Positions 1-11,295 of a stretch of 64,000 nucleotides of DNA are shown here, piece after piece. A program made the translations under genes and the position numbers. The notes beneath the pieces were generated by a model. It was not told the DNA's origin. It was given only the letters and a program-made list of their open reading frames with translations, and ran no database searches. Source of the DNA: Paracyclopina nana. Lineage: Eukaryota; Arthropoda; Copepoda; Cyclopoida; Cyclopettidae. The stretch spans positions 7,762,501 through 7,826,500 of the forward strand of contig JAGUCH010000002.1 in assembly GCA_019096065.1 (NCBI GenBank), in the 5' to 3' direction. How positions within the stretch are numbered: the stretch's first letter is position 1; every line of letters begins with the position of its first letter.

Positions 1-836
1 TCAAAAGCATCCCCTAAGCTGGAATTTTCTTCTTCTTCCTCCATTTGGTCTGGCTCTTCCACAATGGCCATGTCAACATGGTTGAAAAAGTCATGGCTCG
101 CAAAAAAAGGCAAGTGAAATGAGTTAATGGTGGTCTGATCCTTTACTTTCCATTGTTTCGAAGGGGACTCCCCATAAGCTCTACTAAGCTCAGGATTCAA
201 AACGAGATAAGGTTCATCCTCAGAATTCACAGCCTCAGTGCAGCAGCCATCCATGAAGCACTTGAACTCGCCCAGCATTTCTTCCATTTCTGACACGACT
301 GCTTTGAACTTGCGCACATTATCTTTGGGTAGCTTTTTAGATTTCGTCTCGTAGAAGTAGGCAAATGCTGCTTTGTCCAATAACAGCTCCCATATTTTGT
401 ACTGAGACAATATTTTCTCACGCACAGCGTCCCATACCACACTCGCTTCAGACACTTCTGACAAAACTGATCTCAGCCTGTCACACGCAGCCGATTCCAT
501 TTTTACTTTGACATAATCACTGCCAGCGATGGGTTGCACAAAAGCGTCATCTTGAGACGAGGAATCAAACCTAGAAGTCATTATGGGACTAACACCCATG
601 TTCGCATTGCCAGAATACGAAGGCAATATTTCTCTTTTGGTTGGTGTCATATTTGGCTTTGAGGCAGCTTGTTCCAGCGTGAATGTTTGCTCGAGAGGCT
701 GTTGAATCGTGATTAACGGAGCCGTTGCGTGAGATGCGTAAACGAAATTTTGATTGTTCACGTGACCAGCAATTCTGTTGGAAGCTTCAGGCGAGGACCC
801 AAACGACGAAGGCCTGGTCGAGAGAGGAGAGGCCAT
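1..836 (-). CDS. Unrecognised protein, N-terminal part (runs off the left edge)
   Basis: An open frame runs leftwards from an ATG at 836 to the window edge without a stop (278 codons plus 2 nt), so the C-terminus is missing. The protein starts MASPLSTRPSSFGSSPEASN. A low-complexity Ser/Gln-rich segment (about residues 1-85) is followed by a more structured, probably helical stretch (about 95-190) containing SVVWDAVREKILSQYK and FYETKSKKLPKDN, with several Cys near FKCFMDGCC. A run of Glu (MEEEEENSS) lies near residue 270. I do not recognise a family. Consistent codon use across the whole frame and the absence of stops support a real gene. It is divergent from Mcr, so 837-1565 may hold both promoters. 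An intron could be hidden inside the frame. Confidence 0.6.
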   Translation of the reverse strand, partial: MASPLSTRPSSFGSSPEASNRIAGHVNNQNFVYASHATAPLITIQQPLEQTFTLEQAASKPNMTPTKREILPSYSGNANMGVSPIMTSRFDSSSQDDAFVQPIAGSDYVKVKMESAACDRLRSVLSEVSEASVVWDAVREKILSQYKIWELLLDKAAFAYFYETKSKKLPKDNVRKFKAVVSEMEEMLGEFKCFMDGCCTEAVNSEDEPYLVLNPELSRAYGESPSKQWKVKDQTTINSFHLPFFASHDFFNHVDMAIVEEPDQMEEEEENSSLGDAF

Positions 837-1565
837 CGCAAACCAAGTATTGCGCTTTCCTTGTCAATTTTGTGTTTACGTTTTCACTTCAAAACTGTAA
901 GAGATGGATCAGAACTTAGCCGAAAAAGCAACAAAGAGGCTCTCTCGATCTAGAAAGTTATATTTCAGTCCATGCATCCACATAAAAAATTGTACCTAAA
1001 AATGATGGCACTATTTACACCACGAAACTTTTCAAAAGTGTGAGAACGTTTCGCCAAATGTCATTCTGCGAATTTTTATTCGCCTAAAATTATTGTTCGG
1101 GCTCCTTTAGTCACCCATCTTTTTGACTTGCGGAACTTTAGCTTAATAAGGGACTTTCACGCAACCCTTCAACGGACAAACATTAAAATTCATAGCAAAG
1201 TATAACAAACGATTTTTAAAGCTAGTTATGCAAAAAATGCCACTTTTGGTGTCTTCATCAATTTCAAGGAAAAGGGTACCATCATGGCACTACTGCTTTT
1301 ACAGGATCGTCCCCCAAAAGAGAGTAGTGAGATCTACCTGTCCTTTACAGGTATGAAGCAGAATTTTTACCTGGTGGCTTTACGTGATCTGTGTAGCGTC
1401 ACGTGACCAAGGCAGGTAAGCTTGTTGGGCCGAATGCACGCAAGGCGGGATCCTCAGTCCAAATTGTTGCTTACCTTAAACCTGCTACCACCACCGCCCA
1501 TCAACGGATATTCTTTTAGTACAAAATTGGAGCAGTGATGACCTGAGGCCGTCTGACGCATCATT
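837..1565. promoter_or_regulatory. Divergent intergenic region and probable Mcr 5' UTR intron
   Basis: No coding sequence is seen. On + a good donor (GCAG|GTAAGC after 1415) and an acceptor (TTCTTTTAG before 1520) suggest a small Mcr 5' UTR intron at about 1416-1519. A two-codon upstream ATG (ATG ACC TGA at about 1536) precedes the Mcr start. The region separates two divergent genes and should hold both promoters, but no TATA box or Inr stands out. Confidence 0.35.
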
Positions 1566-4500
1566 ATGGCCATTTACAAGCAGTTCGGCCTCAACGTCGG
1601 CCTCGTGGTCCTCGTCTACTTGGTCACGGTGGTGCCAGGCCAGAGGCAGATCTTGGGCGATATCAGAGAGCAGAAAATATCGCAAGTGCTTGATGAGGAC
1701 GTCCGAGAAGACAAAGTGTACCGGAGGCCACCCACTTATCTCATAATTGCCAGCGAAATAGTGCGGCCTTCCACCATTTATCAAGTCGTGGTGTCGCTCC
1801 TTGAAGAGGCCAAGCCCATGAGGGTGAGGGCTGCGCTCTCAAGGGATGGCGTCGAGGTCTACGGCGACCATGTGAACATGAACCCTCTCGAGACGTCCTC
1901 AATCTTGCTGCAGGTGCCTCCCGGCAACAACATTGACTCGATTTACAGGCTGCGCGTGGAAGGAGCTGGCATCGGCGGGGGTGCTATCATTTTTGAAAAT
2001 GAGACCACCCTCTCCTTCTCCAGGCAGTTTTTGTCAGTCTCCATCAGCACGAACCGAGCTATTTACACCGGCCTGCAGACCATCGAAATCAGAGCCATTA
2101 TGCTCACCACTGCACTGCAGCCTTACACTGGCATTGCCGATTTGTTCATCATCGACCCTGACGGCTACATCATTAGGAAATGGCAATCGAAAGAGCTCAA
2201 CGTGGGCGTCCTCTCGGGCAGCTTCGTGCTGCCAGAATATCCCAAAGTGGGCTTTTGGAAAGCGCGAGTCGAAGCGCAGGGACAGATAAACGAAAAAGTG
2301 ATCAAAGTGGAGAAATACTACGAGCCAAAATTTGAAGTGTACGTGCGTATGCCCACGTTTGTCATGGACACTGACAAGTACATTGAAGCTGACATCAGTG
2401 CATTTTATCCGTTCGAGAAAACCGTGCGAGGTGACATACAACTCAGATGGTTTGCCAAGAAGGTCGATTATTCAACTCCGCTCTACAACGACTCTGTCCT
2501 CTATCGCGAAGAGTACTCGTACTACCACAACATCTCCAACACATACAGGAGCAATCTTTACAACACAAGGGACGGAATTCCAATTAGAAACTTGAGCCTG
2601 ATCTCTCAGCCCTCCAGATACGGATACCTAGACCCCTACGTCGTAAGTTCAGCTCACTATTTTGCTTTCAAAATAGTTCTTATAAAATTCCCTCTCTAGA
2701 ACAACACTGGAACTCCCATCAGGCCCATTTTTCAAAACTGGACCTACATCAGATCAGATAGAAGAGAATTCAGGCAGATCTATGAGCGAAAAGACCCCTT
2801 CATACTGTACATGTCTGAAATTGAGGACGAAATAGGCACTGTCCATGGTGTGCAAGTTCGAGCCGAGGCTTGGGTCACTGATTTTTTCTACAACAATACC
2901 CAAAGAGCCTTCTGCGAAACTCGTATTATTAACCAAACTCTGAGTCTACGGTTTGTGGGCTCAAATCCAATGGTTTTCAAGCCGGGAATGCCGTTTGAGG
3001 CGCAAATCGCGGTAAGATACCACGATCAAGTGGCGCTGACGCAAGAGCAACTCGAGTCATCGACATTGCTCATAAAGGCCTCAGCAAGGCTGGAGACAGG
3101 AGGGGTCGTGGAGCTTCCTGAAATAAAAGTGCCAAGAAAACTAGAAGGCTTCTCGCAGTTCCAAGACATCGACAGATTGCGTCATTATGGCCAGGTAAAC
3201 CAAATCACAATATCTTTCATGCGTGACCAAAATAGTAAAATATCGTGATTTCAGCTGTATGGAAGTAGCGCTACCAGTGACGTTGATGGCTCCTACTCAA
3301 TTAATCCCGCCGCATTTTTCACCGACGATGTGGAGAGCAACACTCAATTGATAATGGAGATGTATGCTAAGGAAAAGTCGTATGAAGAGTATAGGAGCAC
3401 AGGCGTGCACCGCATCCAAATTGACATCCCTGAGAAAACTGAGGAAGTAAAACTGGTGGCTTACTACAAAGATACCGATCAAGGCCAAGCCTATACAGAG
3501 ACAACAGCATATGCAGCCTACGCTCCTCTGGACAGGCACATCCATGTGCGTTCAAGCAATCGCAAAATCAGCGTTGGCCAATATGTGGTCTTCCACGTGA
3601 AAAGCAACTTTGCCCTTACCTCTTTTGATTGGATCATCATGAGCAAAAATATCATCTTGAAGTCAGGCCGAGAGTACGCGAGCGACATCCATGCTGTTGT
3701 GACCACGTTCAGCGTCGTCGTATCCTCTGAAATGGCCCCAGGCTTCCACATCCTCATCTACACCGTGACTCCTGATGATTATCTACTGTCCGACTCTTCC
3801 TACTTTCCAGTGCAAGCCATCAACAGGCATAAAATGGAGTTTAAACTGAACCAAATCAAGGACCATCAAAAGAATACAGTTGAAGCCACTTGCAGAGGTG
3901 ATGCTGGAGCAGTCTTCCTTTCATCTACTGTCAGAGCTGCAGTTTATGCTACGCAGGGCAAAAACTTGATCACTAAGGCTTCCATTTTGGAGAGCTTGCA
4001 CACTTTCGAGAATGACAAGAGGCACATTCACAGAGTCTTCTGGACTGACCGAGAAGGAACCCATCCGGATGAGGTCAGTTATTATCCCTCCATGGACTAT
4101 GGCATTGACACCAATAGAACATTTGGTCTCAAAGAGCTGATCATATTCACCGACAACCTGGAAATCCCCCAGACCAGATTTACAAGGCAGTGCAACATCA
4201 CAGCTGGGCAGTTTCCATGCCTGGTCAAGGGCTGCTATACAGAGGATGAAATTTGCAATGGTAGAAACGACTGTGAAGATGGCTTTGACGAGTCCAATTG
4301 TGGTGACTCTGCTGTTTGGCAGCAAGAGCAAACATTAAGGTTCAGGCTGTCAAGGTTCAACAGATATGTCGATTACTATGACTTCTCAGGAGATTGGGGG
4401 TGGTACACTGTCAACATTGACGAAGACAAGGAGCAGTTCTACAACCTCGAAATCCCATTGACCACAGATAATTGGTACTTCAACGTCTTCACAATTAGCA

Positions 4501-6932
4501 AGCTGAATGGCATCGGCATCTTGGATGAGCCCGTACCTTTCAGTTCAGTGCGGCCAATTCACTTCTATTGTGAGGGTCCAACTGAAATACACCGAGGAGA
4601 GTCAGTTGGTATTCGCTGCATGATTATGAACCGATCTCCATACGAGCTGGAGACTGTTATCATCCTGCGAGGTTCAGACGAGTACAAGTTCATCCATGTG
4701 GAGGAGTATGGTTACGTAGTGAGCTATGCACCGAGAATGTCCTCCGGAGATCATCACCATTTCCTCTACGTACGAGGCGAGTCTGAAATTGAGGTTCATC
4801 TACCCGTGGCTCCACAAGTCGAACAAGGAACCATCACTGTGACCATCGACCTGAACACCCAAATCATGTCGAGCAGTCAGGCATTGGAGATCACCATTTT
4901 GCCCGAAGGTAGCATTGTGCACCGTCACACTTCAGCTTTGTTGGACTTGAAAAGTAGGGCAAATGTGCTACGTTTCATGAACATCATTGTCGACGAAACA
5001 CCCATCATTCCATACGAAGTGTACAGGCGATATGTCTCGGGCTCTCCATATGCTCATGTAACGGTATGCGGTGACGTCATTGGCCCAGCTTTCCCAGGAG
5101 GCAAACCGGTCAACGTTGAATCCCTTTTCCCGACTGGACATGGTCGCTTTGGCAAAGGCACAGAGTATCACGCCTTCAACTTAGCTGCCAACACGTGGCA
5201 GCTCCACTATTTCCGTCTCACCAATCAGCTGCAGGTCCATTGGGACTTGGCCAAACAGGTGTTTGAGCAGATGAACGTTGAGTATGCCGGAGTTATGAGA
5301 CGGTTCAGCTCCCATGGCTGGGTTTCCAACTGGGACAACTCTAAGCCGAATGTATGGTTGACAGCTTGGGTCATCCGGATTTTCAGCCATGTCAGCTTCC
5401 AAGATTGGGAAGACTACATTTACATTGATCCTTTGGTCGTTGGCTCTGCCGTGATGTGGCTAATCAACTATCAGACGCCAGATGGCAGCTTTGCTGAAAC
5501 CGAATACTACCCACATCCATTGCACAAGCCTATGGATGGTCGATCCCGATTCCCTGGGGACCAAGAGGGTGTCATGAGAAACATCTCCTTGACTGCCCAT
5601 GTTCTCATTTCCCTTGAGGTGACAGCCCCTAATCTGCAAGGTGACCAAAAGAAGTTTTCAGCAGCTGCCAGGCAAAGAGCAGTGAACTACCTGGAAAGGC
5701 ATTTGCCCAAGTTGGAGGACTCGTATGAGTTGGCTATCACGGCTTACGCTTTGGCCGTATCAGGCAGCGCAGAGGCAGATCTAGCATACGGAAAACTCAT
5801 GCAGGTGATGAAAGAGGAGGGCGGCATGGCCTATTGGAGTCGAAGCCCCATCAAAACCAACAGGGTCAGATACGAGTACAACAGACCTTTCCTGGAAGCC
5901 AAAGACTACCAAGATGACGACGCGTTGGCTGTCGAAGCCACGGGCTACGCACTCCTCACCATGTTCATGGTTGAAGGTGGTGGCGTGACAATTCTGCAGG
6001 ACCAGATTGTCCAATGGCTGAACACAATGCGTCTTGGCGATGGAGGCTTCATCTCCAACGTTGACACAATTGTTGCCATGGAGGCCCTCGTGCGCTACTC
6101 GTACAACTCGCGTATCAAGGACATCACTGATCTCACTGTCGAGGTTGACATACCCGACAGCAATATGACCCACTACTTCCACATCACAGGAGACAACATC
6201 TCCAAGATGCAGAGAATAGATATTCCAAACGTGTGGGGTCACGTGAATCTTGTCGCAACTGGGGCTGGCCAGGCAATAGCACAGCTGGACGTCAACTGGG
6301 GTGTGGACTATGAGCCTTTCAAAGACCACCCGGCCAGAGATTGCTTCAACTTGACGATTCAGGAGTACTTCTACGGGCGGAACAAGTCCGAAATTGCAAT
6401 CAAAAGTTGCTTCAGCTGGACTCTGGTGGAGGAATCCCCCACCTCGGGCATGGCCATGCTTGTCGTGGATATTCCATCCGGCTACATCATGCTTCAGCCC
6501 GATGCCAACAAGTTGGTGAGGCAGAGGGTCATTCCCGAGTTGAAGGACGCGGATGTGACGAAGGTGGGAAAGACCATTTGGTACTTCGACCACATACCTG
6601 CCTACACTCAGTGCTTTGAGCACGTGGTGCGCAGGTATTACCCAGTGGCCAATCTGACCAGGACTCGCCAGGCAGTGATTGTTGAGCCACTGAGGCCAGA
6701 GAGGTTCTTTGTGAGGACTTTCAACGCCACCTCTTTGTACATATTGAGTATCTGCGAGGTGTGCGGCTCGTACCAGTGCCCATATTGTCCATTCTACAGC
6801 TCGGCTAATCTTCCGGCAATCAATTGGGCTATTCTGGTTGTCTCGACCATCATCACGCTGGTGGTGAACTCTTCGTCAACGAGAAGTTCAGCAGCGAGAA
6901 GAGACACTTCATGGTTCGCCGTCTTTCGGTGA
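1566..6932 (+). CDS. Mcr: Macroglobulin complement-related protein (TEP/alpha-2-macroglobulin family, LDLa-bearing)
   Basis: Join 1566-2642, 2700-3194 and 3255-6932 (both introns GT-AG, phase 0; 57 and 60 nt) gives 1749 aa, close to the roughly 1760 aa I recall for fly Mcr. In order: signal peptide (1-26, LVVLVYLVTVVPGQ), macroglobulin domains, an LDL-receptor class A domain at about 843-872 (six Cys, ending CEDGFDESNCG), CUB/TED regions, the C-terminal receptor-binding domain, and a hydrophobic segment near the C-terminus (INWAILVVSTIITLVV, about 1715-1732). The LDLa domain inside a TEP is diagnostic of Mcr. The canonical thioester GCGEQ is absent; the matching place reads CGDVIGPAFPGG, fitting the thioester-less status of fly Mcr, a septate-junction and phagocytosis factor. 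Whether it is secreted or membrane-held is inferred. Confidence 0.93.
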
Positions 6933-7139
6933 ACAATGTGTGATTGCAATTGCAATGCGAGTGTGTGTGCGCGCGCGAAAATCAAAAGGGGCTCGTGAAA
7001 GAATCTCAAAAACACTAAAATATCCATTTTGGCAGTAAAATTTGCGAGAACTATTAAGAAGAAGATGGCATTACATGGATCATTGATGCTATGCGATTAT
7101 TTTCTGTCTGTCGGCGGCTGACAGTTATATTTTTTCGAT

Positions 7140-7145
7140 AATAAA
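7140..7145 (+). terminator. Poly(A) signal AATAAA for Mcr
   Basis: AATAAA lies 208 nt after the Mcr stop and just before the convergent MTG2 gene, whose stop is at 7163. The two 3' ends therefore almost meet. Confidence 0.5.
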
Positions 7146-7162
7146 GGTACCACAGAAAATAC

Positions 7163-8424
7163 TTACGGGCTCCTGCTGAACGACATTTGCTCGTCATACA
7201 TGCGCCGGATAAATCGTAGCAAATCCTCGATGTGGATACCACATTTGGCTGAAACAGGTATCAGGTGATAAAATCCTCTCCTTTTGTGCCAATCCGAAAA
7301 GGCAGCCAAATTCGACCGAGCCTCTTCCAGGTCAATTTTGTTGGCAATAATGGCACGAGGCCTTTTGGCTAATTCTGGAGAGTATTGCGAAAGCTCATAA
7401 TCGAGACATTCGAATTGCTCATGCGGGTTTGTAAGAGATAGGTCGATCACGAAAAGAAGGCAGCTACACCGTTCTACGTGTCGGAGAAATGTCACTCCAA
7501 GGCCCCTGTTCTTGTGAGCGTCTGGTATGATTCCAGGAATGTCCGCCACAGCCAGTTGAACACCATCTTCATATGGCACCATTCCAATATGAGGCTTGAT
7601 AGTGGTGAAAGCATAGGAAGCTACCTTTGGTCTTGCTCGTGATATTGCTCTGAGCAAAGTTGATTTTCCAGCGTTTGGAAATCCTATGAGGCCAACATCA
7701 GCAATTGTGCGGAGCTCTAGAGAACGAGATAAGTTACGATGCTCTCCTAATTGACGATATATTTTGCTGTACCTATTTCGAAAGTAAAGCTTTCTCCTTT
7801 TCCTCCAATTTCAGCACACATCGGCCTTTGTCTATCGGAGGACTTGAAAAATGCATTGCCTTTACCGCCCGCACCTCCTTTGGCTGCAATAAACATCGAG
7901 CCTTCTTTTGTGAGCTCTGCCACTATCTCTCTGTGAGAATTTCTAAATATTGTGCCCACGGGAACGTCTATGATTTTGTGGGCTGCATTCTTGCCATCTA
8001 GGTCGTACCTCCCTCCACTTTTCCCTGGCTGCGCTTCCTCTATTTTGTCTAGATGAGACAATGACTTTTCTTGGGTACAAGCTCTGAATATAACATGACC
8101 ACCATTGCCTCCATTTCCTCCATCTGGTCCAGCAAATTCGTTTGCATAGAGGCTGAAATAAGCGAAAACTGAAGAGTCATGCAAATAGTAGCCACTTTTT
8201 TTCCCAATCGTATTTCAAATGACTTACCTTAGTAACGAGATTCCCCCATTGCCACCATCTCCACCTTTGACTTTCACGCGCATACAATCAACAAATGCAA
8301 ACCGTTGATCTTTGTCCTTCATTTTGGTTGCTTTTGTAATGAAAGCTGGTGACGATGATTGTTTTCTGCATGCCCTTCCTGTATGCAACAAGCATCTTGA
8401 CGCTAGAGTGCCTAAAATCGTCAT
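7163..8424 (-). CDS. MTG2: Mitochondrial ribosome-associated Obg GTPase (MTG2/GTPBP5-like)
   Basis: Complement of join 7163-7716, 7773-8152 and 8228-8424, 376 aa; all splice phases agree. A short basic N-terminus fits a mitochondrial presequence. The glycine-rich Obg fold follows (KVKGGDGGNGGISLL, GPDGGNGGNGGHV, AAKGGAGGKGNAFF), then the G domain: G1 GFPNAGKST, G3 DIPG, G4 NKID, G5 SAKCG. Obg GTPases act in large-subunit assembly, and GTPBP5 does so for the mitoribosome. The TAA stop lies inside a consensus donor (GTAAGT, 7161-7166). Splicing to CAG|CC at 7117 would replace the last residues with a short basic tail ending at 7054, so the exact C-terminus is open. It starts 49 nt after the lipoyl synthase stop on the same strand. 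Confidence 0.9.
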
Positions 8425-8426
8425 TC

Positions 8427-8470
8427 CTGAAACAAGTAAACAGCTGTCAATTAGAGAACATGATCATCAC
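8427..8470 (-). other. 44-nt intron-like gap between LIAS stop and MTG2 start
   Basis: Reading on -, the LIAS stop TGA is followed by AAG|GTGATG and, 44 nt later, by TTGTTTCAG|GA-ATG, where the ATG starts MTG2. Donor- and acceptor-like motifs therefore bracket nearly the whole gap. Either MTG2 has its own promoter inside LIAS with a tiny 5' UTR intron, or both are made as one dicistronic transcript. This is inferred from motifs only. Confidence 0.4.
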
Positions 8471-8473
8471 CTT

Positions 8474-9664
8474 TCACTCTGAAGGAGGTTTATTTTCAGA
8501 GAGTTGCTTCCGTTTATGAACAATATTCTTGAGGAAAAATTCCCCAGCTTTATAAGAGCTACGAACGAGAGGACCAGATGCAGTGTACAGGAAGCCCATT
8601 TCATTGCCTCGCTTCTCCCAATGGGCATACTTTTCTGGCGTGATATATTCAATCACTTTCAAGTGCCTTTTAGTCGGCTGCATATATTGGCCCAGAGTTA
8701 AGCAGTCTACCCCAACTTCTCTTAGATCTTTCATGGTTTGTTCAACCTCTTCGTCTTTTTCACCTTTGAAAAGAAAAATTGATGAGTAATCAGGAGTAAT
8801 ATCAAAATAGAAAATTATACCAAGGCCAAGCATTATTGATGTTTTCGTGACCATTTCCGGATTCACCTCCTTGACTCGCTGGAGAACCTTAAGTGTCTGC
8901 CTGTATTTAGCGCGTGGATCTCTCACAAAAGGAGTGAGTCTTTCGATGGTTTCAATGTTGTGGGCAAAAACGTCTAATCCGGACGTAGCAACCAGATCCA
9001 CGCATTCTTCGCTTCCGGCAAAGTCTGGTGTCAAAACCTCCACCATCTGCTCCGGCCGAAGTCTCTTTATAGCAGCCACTGTCTGGGCAATGTGTGCTGC
9101 TCCAGCATCAGGCAAATCATCTCGGTCCACGGAAGTGAGAACAATGTAGTCTAAGCCCCATTTGGACACAGCAAGAGCCGTTTTTTCGGGCTCATGAGGG
9201 TCCAACGGGGGAGGAGCTCTGGAGGTTTTGACAGAGCAAAATCTGCATCCACGGGTGCAAGTGTCGCCCATGAGCATGATGGTGGCCGTGGACGATTCCC
9301 CACCCCAACATTCGCCAATATTGGGACATCTCGCTTCCTCGCACACTGTTGCAAGGCCAAGGCCCCTGACGTCACTTTTGATCTTGGAAAAATTCTTCCC
9401 CATGGGAATTTCTGTCTTCAGCCAAGGAGGAAGTCGCAAACGTCCACCCTGGCCCTTCGCTAGCTTCAATTCGCCTTGATATTTTTGCCACGTCGAGTCC
9501 CTGGGAACGACCCCAGCTATGAAGTCGCCTAAATCTGGGCCTTCAGACAACTTGGCCTTCAGGCCATCTCGATCGGCCTTGCGTCCATGGACTGAAGCAG
9601 TGTGCAAGCAACTACAGCTGGCTGGCCTAAGTAGAAGCGAGCAACATTTCTCAAAGCGGAGCAT
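8474..9664 (-). CDS. LIAS: Mitochondrial lipoyl synthase
   Basis: Complement of join 8474-8763 and 8821-9664, 377 aa. Radical-SAM enzyme that inserts two sulfurs into octanoyl groups on lipoyl proteins in mitochondria. Visible: an N-terminal presequence, the auxiliary-cluster motif [13 protein letters not shown], the radical-SAM motif [32 protein letters not shown] and the C-terminal [13 protein letters not shown]. The frame stays open across a 57-nt stretch (8764-8820) that would add [13 protein letters not shown]... between MLGLG and EKDEE. That stretch begins GTATAA, ends TTTTCAAAG, and breaks a segment that is continuous in the family, so it is a stop-free, frame-neutral intron. The upstream neighbour of MTG2; both products are mitochondrial. 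Confidence 0.95.
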   Translation of the reverse strand: MLRFEKCCSLLLRPASCSCLHTASVHGRKADRDGLKAKLSEGPDLGDFIAGVVPRDSTWQKYQGELKLAKGQGGRLRLPPWLKTEIPMGKNFSKIKSDVRGLGLATVCEEARCPNIGECWGGESSTATIMLMGDTCTRGCRFCSVKTSRAPPPLDPHEPEKTALAVSKWGLDYIVLTSVDRDDLPDAGAAHIAQTVAAIKRLRPEQMVEVLTPDFAGSEECVDLVATSGLDVFAHNIETIERLTPFVRDPRAKYRQTLKVLQRVKEVNPEMVTKTSIMLGLGIIFYFDITPDYSSIFLFKGEKDEEVEQTMKDLREVGVDCLTLGQYMQPTKRHLKVIEYITPEKYAHWEKRGNEMGFLYTASGPLVRSSYKAGEFFLKNIVHKRKQLSENKPPSE

Positions 9665-10126
9665 TCTTCACAGGTTGATGAAAGGCCTCAACCTTCCAAC
9701 ATTGAAACTGGTTTCTTAACTTTCTTGCAGTAGAATAATTTGTTTACGTAAAACAGCTGATATGCGAGGTTGCAGCGGAACATTTAACAAAATACTCACA
9801 TGCACCAAGATCAAGTAGCAAATATTTTCACCAAAAAAATGTCAAAATACGAAGCCAAGCCTAATTTTAAAACAGGATACAGTAATATAAGTTCTCCTAA
9901 TAAACCTAACGAAAAACACAAATAAATGGAGCGTAACGTTTGAGATGGTCATTGAAATAGAAATGCTGGATACAAGATTGCTCGATACAATTTTCATTTA
10001 ATGGCTCTTCAAACGCTAAATGAGCTTGTTTGCAAGAAACTCGCTTGATAGCGAAGTTCCACTACAAAGCAAAAACAACTTTTAAACCAATTGCTGATGC
10101 CTTGTCATGAAGTAGAGAATGGAAAA
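9665..10126. other. Intergenic, LIAS upstream region
   Basis: AT-rich sequence upstream of LIAS. I see no ORF of note, RNA gene or repeat. It presumably holds the LIAS promoter. Confidence 0.3.
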
Positions 10127-10752
10127 ATGAAAGTGCACCTTTTTGCCGCCACTTTGCTAATTACAGCAATAGTTCACCAGTCAAGAGCTTCTAACTTCTA
10201 CATTAAGTTTTTGCCAGAGGAAGGAGAACGAAGGTCAGCATCGCAACAAACTAGATTTCACAACTCACCAAGGTAATAACTTGAGCAAGAGCGATATACA
10301 ACCAAAATTAACTAATTCAGCATTCCATAGCAGTGCCAGCATGGTTCATTTCAACTTTCTGCTACGGATTCCTGTCGTCATAGAGTCTATTTCTCTGCCA
10401 ATTCTCTCAGAAAAGGGGTTTCACCACGATAAAGGTCTTGTCTACTATGCAACCGTGCAAAATATAGTTTCAAAACTAGTGCAAAAGCTTGTTATCAAAA
10501 CGGATATTAATACGGCAGAAATATAAAAAGGTACTCACATTCAAAGTTTCAATGACGCCACTGAGGAAGAATCCGCACTCCGCATTTTGTTCACTTCAAA
10601 AAGATGATGATGAGTTTCACTTTTTAGCATTTCCGCCATTTCATGTCCATTTTTGATTCAAGCATAACTTCTGTCTTCTGAATAATTCCTCAATTTTCTT
10701 TTCTCACAGGCCACAGCGCACGTCGCTCAGCTGGTCTTGGCTCATGAGATAG
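10127..10752 (+). CDS. Candidate small secreted peptide gene (two exons)
   Basis: Join 10127-10272 and 10710-10752 gives a 62-aa protein. The first exon starts MKVHLFAATLLITAIVHQSR, a convincing signal peptide, then SNFYIKFLPEEGERR with a dibasic site. A donor (CCAAG|GTAATA) and an acceptor after a pyrimidine tract (TTCTCACAG|G) match in phase and add RPQRTSLSWSWLMR before TAG. I recognise no family. Small secreted or neuropeptide precursors look like this, but a short ORF with a hydrophobic start can arise by chance, and no classical Gly-Lys-Arg amidation site is present. An in-frame ATG at 10097 would extend the N-terminus. It lies alone in a gene-poor stretch. Confidence 0.28.
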
Positions 10753-11295
10753 TGATTTCCGATTGCATGAATTTGAAACTTAAGCACGACTTGAAAGCTC
10801 GAACCGGTTTTGACCCGTGTACTATTTTGAGCTAGAAAAAGCACGGCTAGTTAGAGCACAAAAACGAAAGATACAACTTACAAGTTTGATTGGCCAGGTA
10901 TTTCCGCCTCGTCTCGACCCATCCCTAAATTGAGATTTGAGAGGCATTTAAAAAATTGTAAGCTGCAAAATCTTAGCTGAGCCGTCAGCTGAGTGAACAA
11001 GGTTCTACTAATTTACATTGTATACGGCCAAAAAATTCTCAAAAATGCCAAAAATCAAATCTTACCATCGCTTTCCAGATGGTCGTTTTCTCGGGCTTGC
11101 TGATAAATGGGGTTCTAGCGAGTTCCGAGATGCGGAAAATTTTTCCGAGCTAGTTCGAGTTGCCGCTTATGGAAAACTGGATCGGTCGAGATGATTAGAG
11201 GCTTCTGAGTTCATCCGATTTTGCCTGAATTTACTCAATTAAGTTGACGATTTTTCTATTGAGCGAAGTGGGCGGAGTTATATCTAGAACACAAA

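Noticed and set aside
5781-6623. 280-aa antisense ORF inside Mcr
   Set aside because: It mirrors a conserved coding exon on the other strand and shows no domain.
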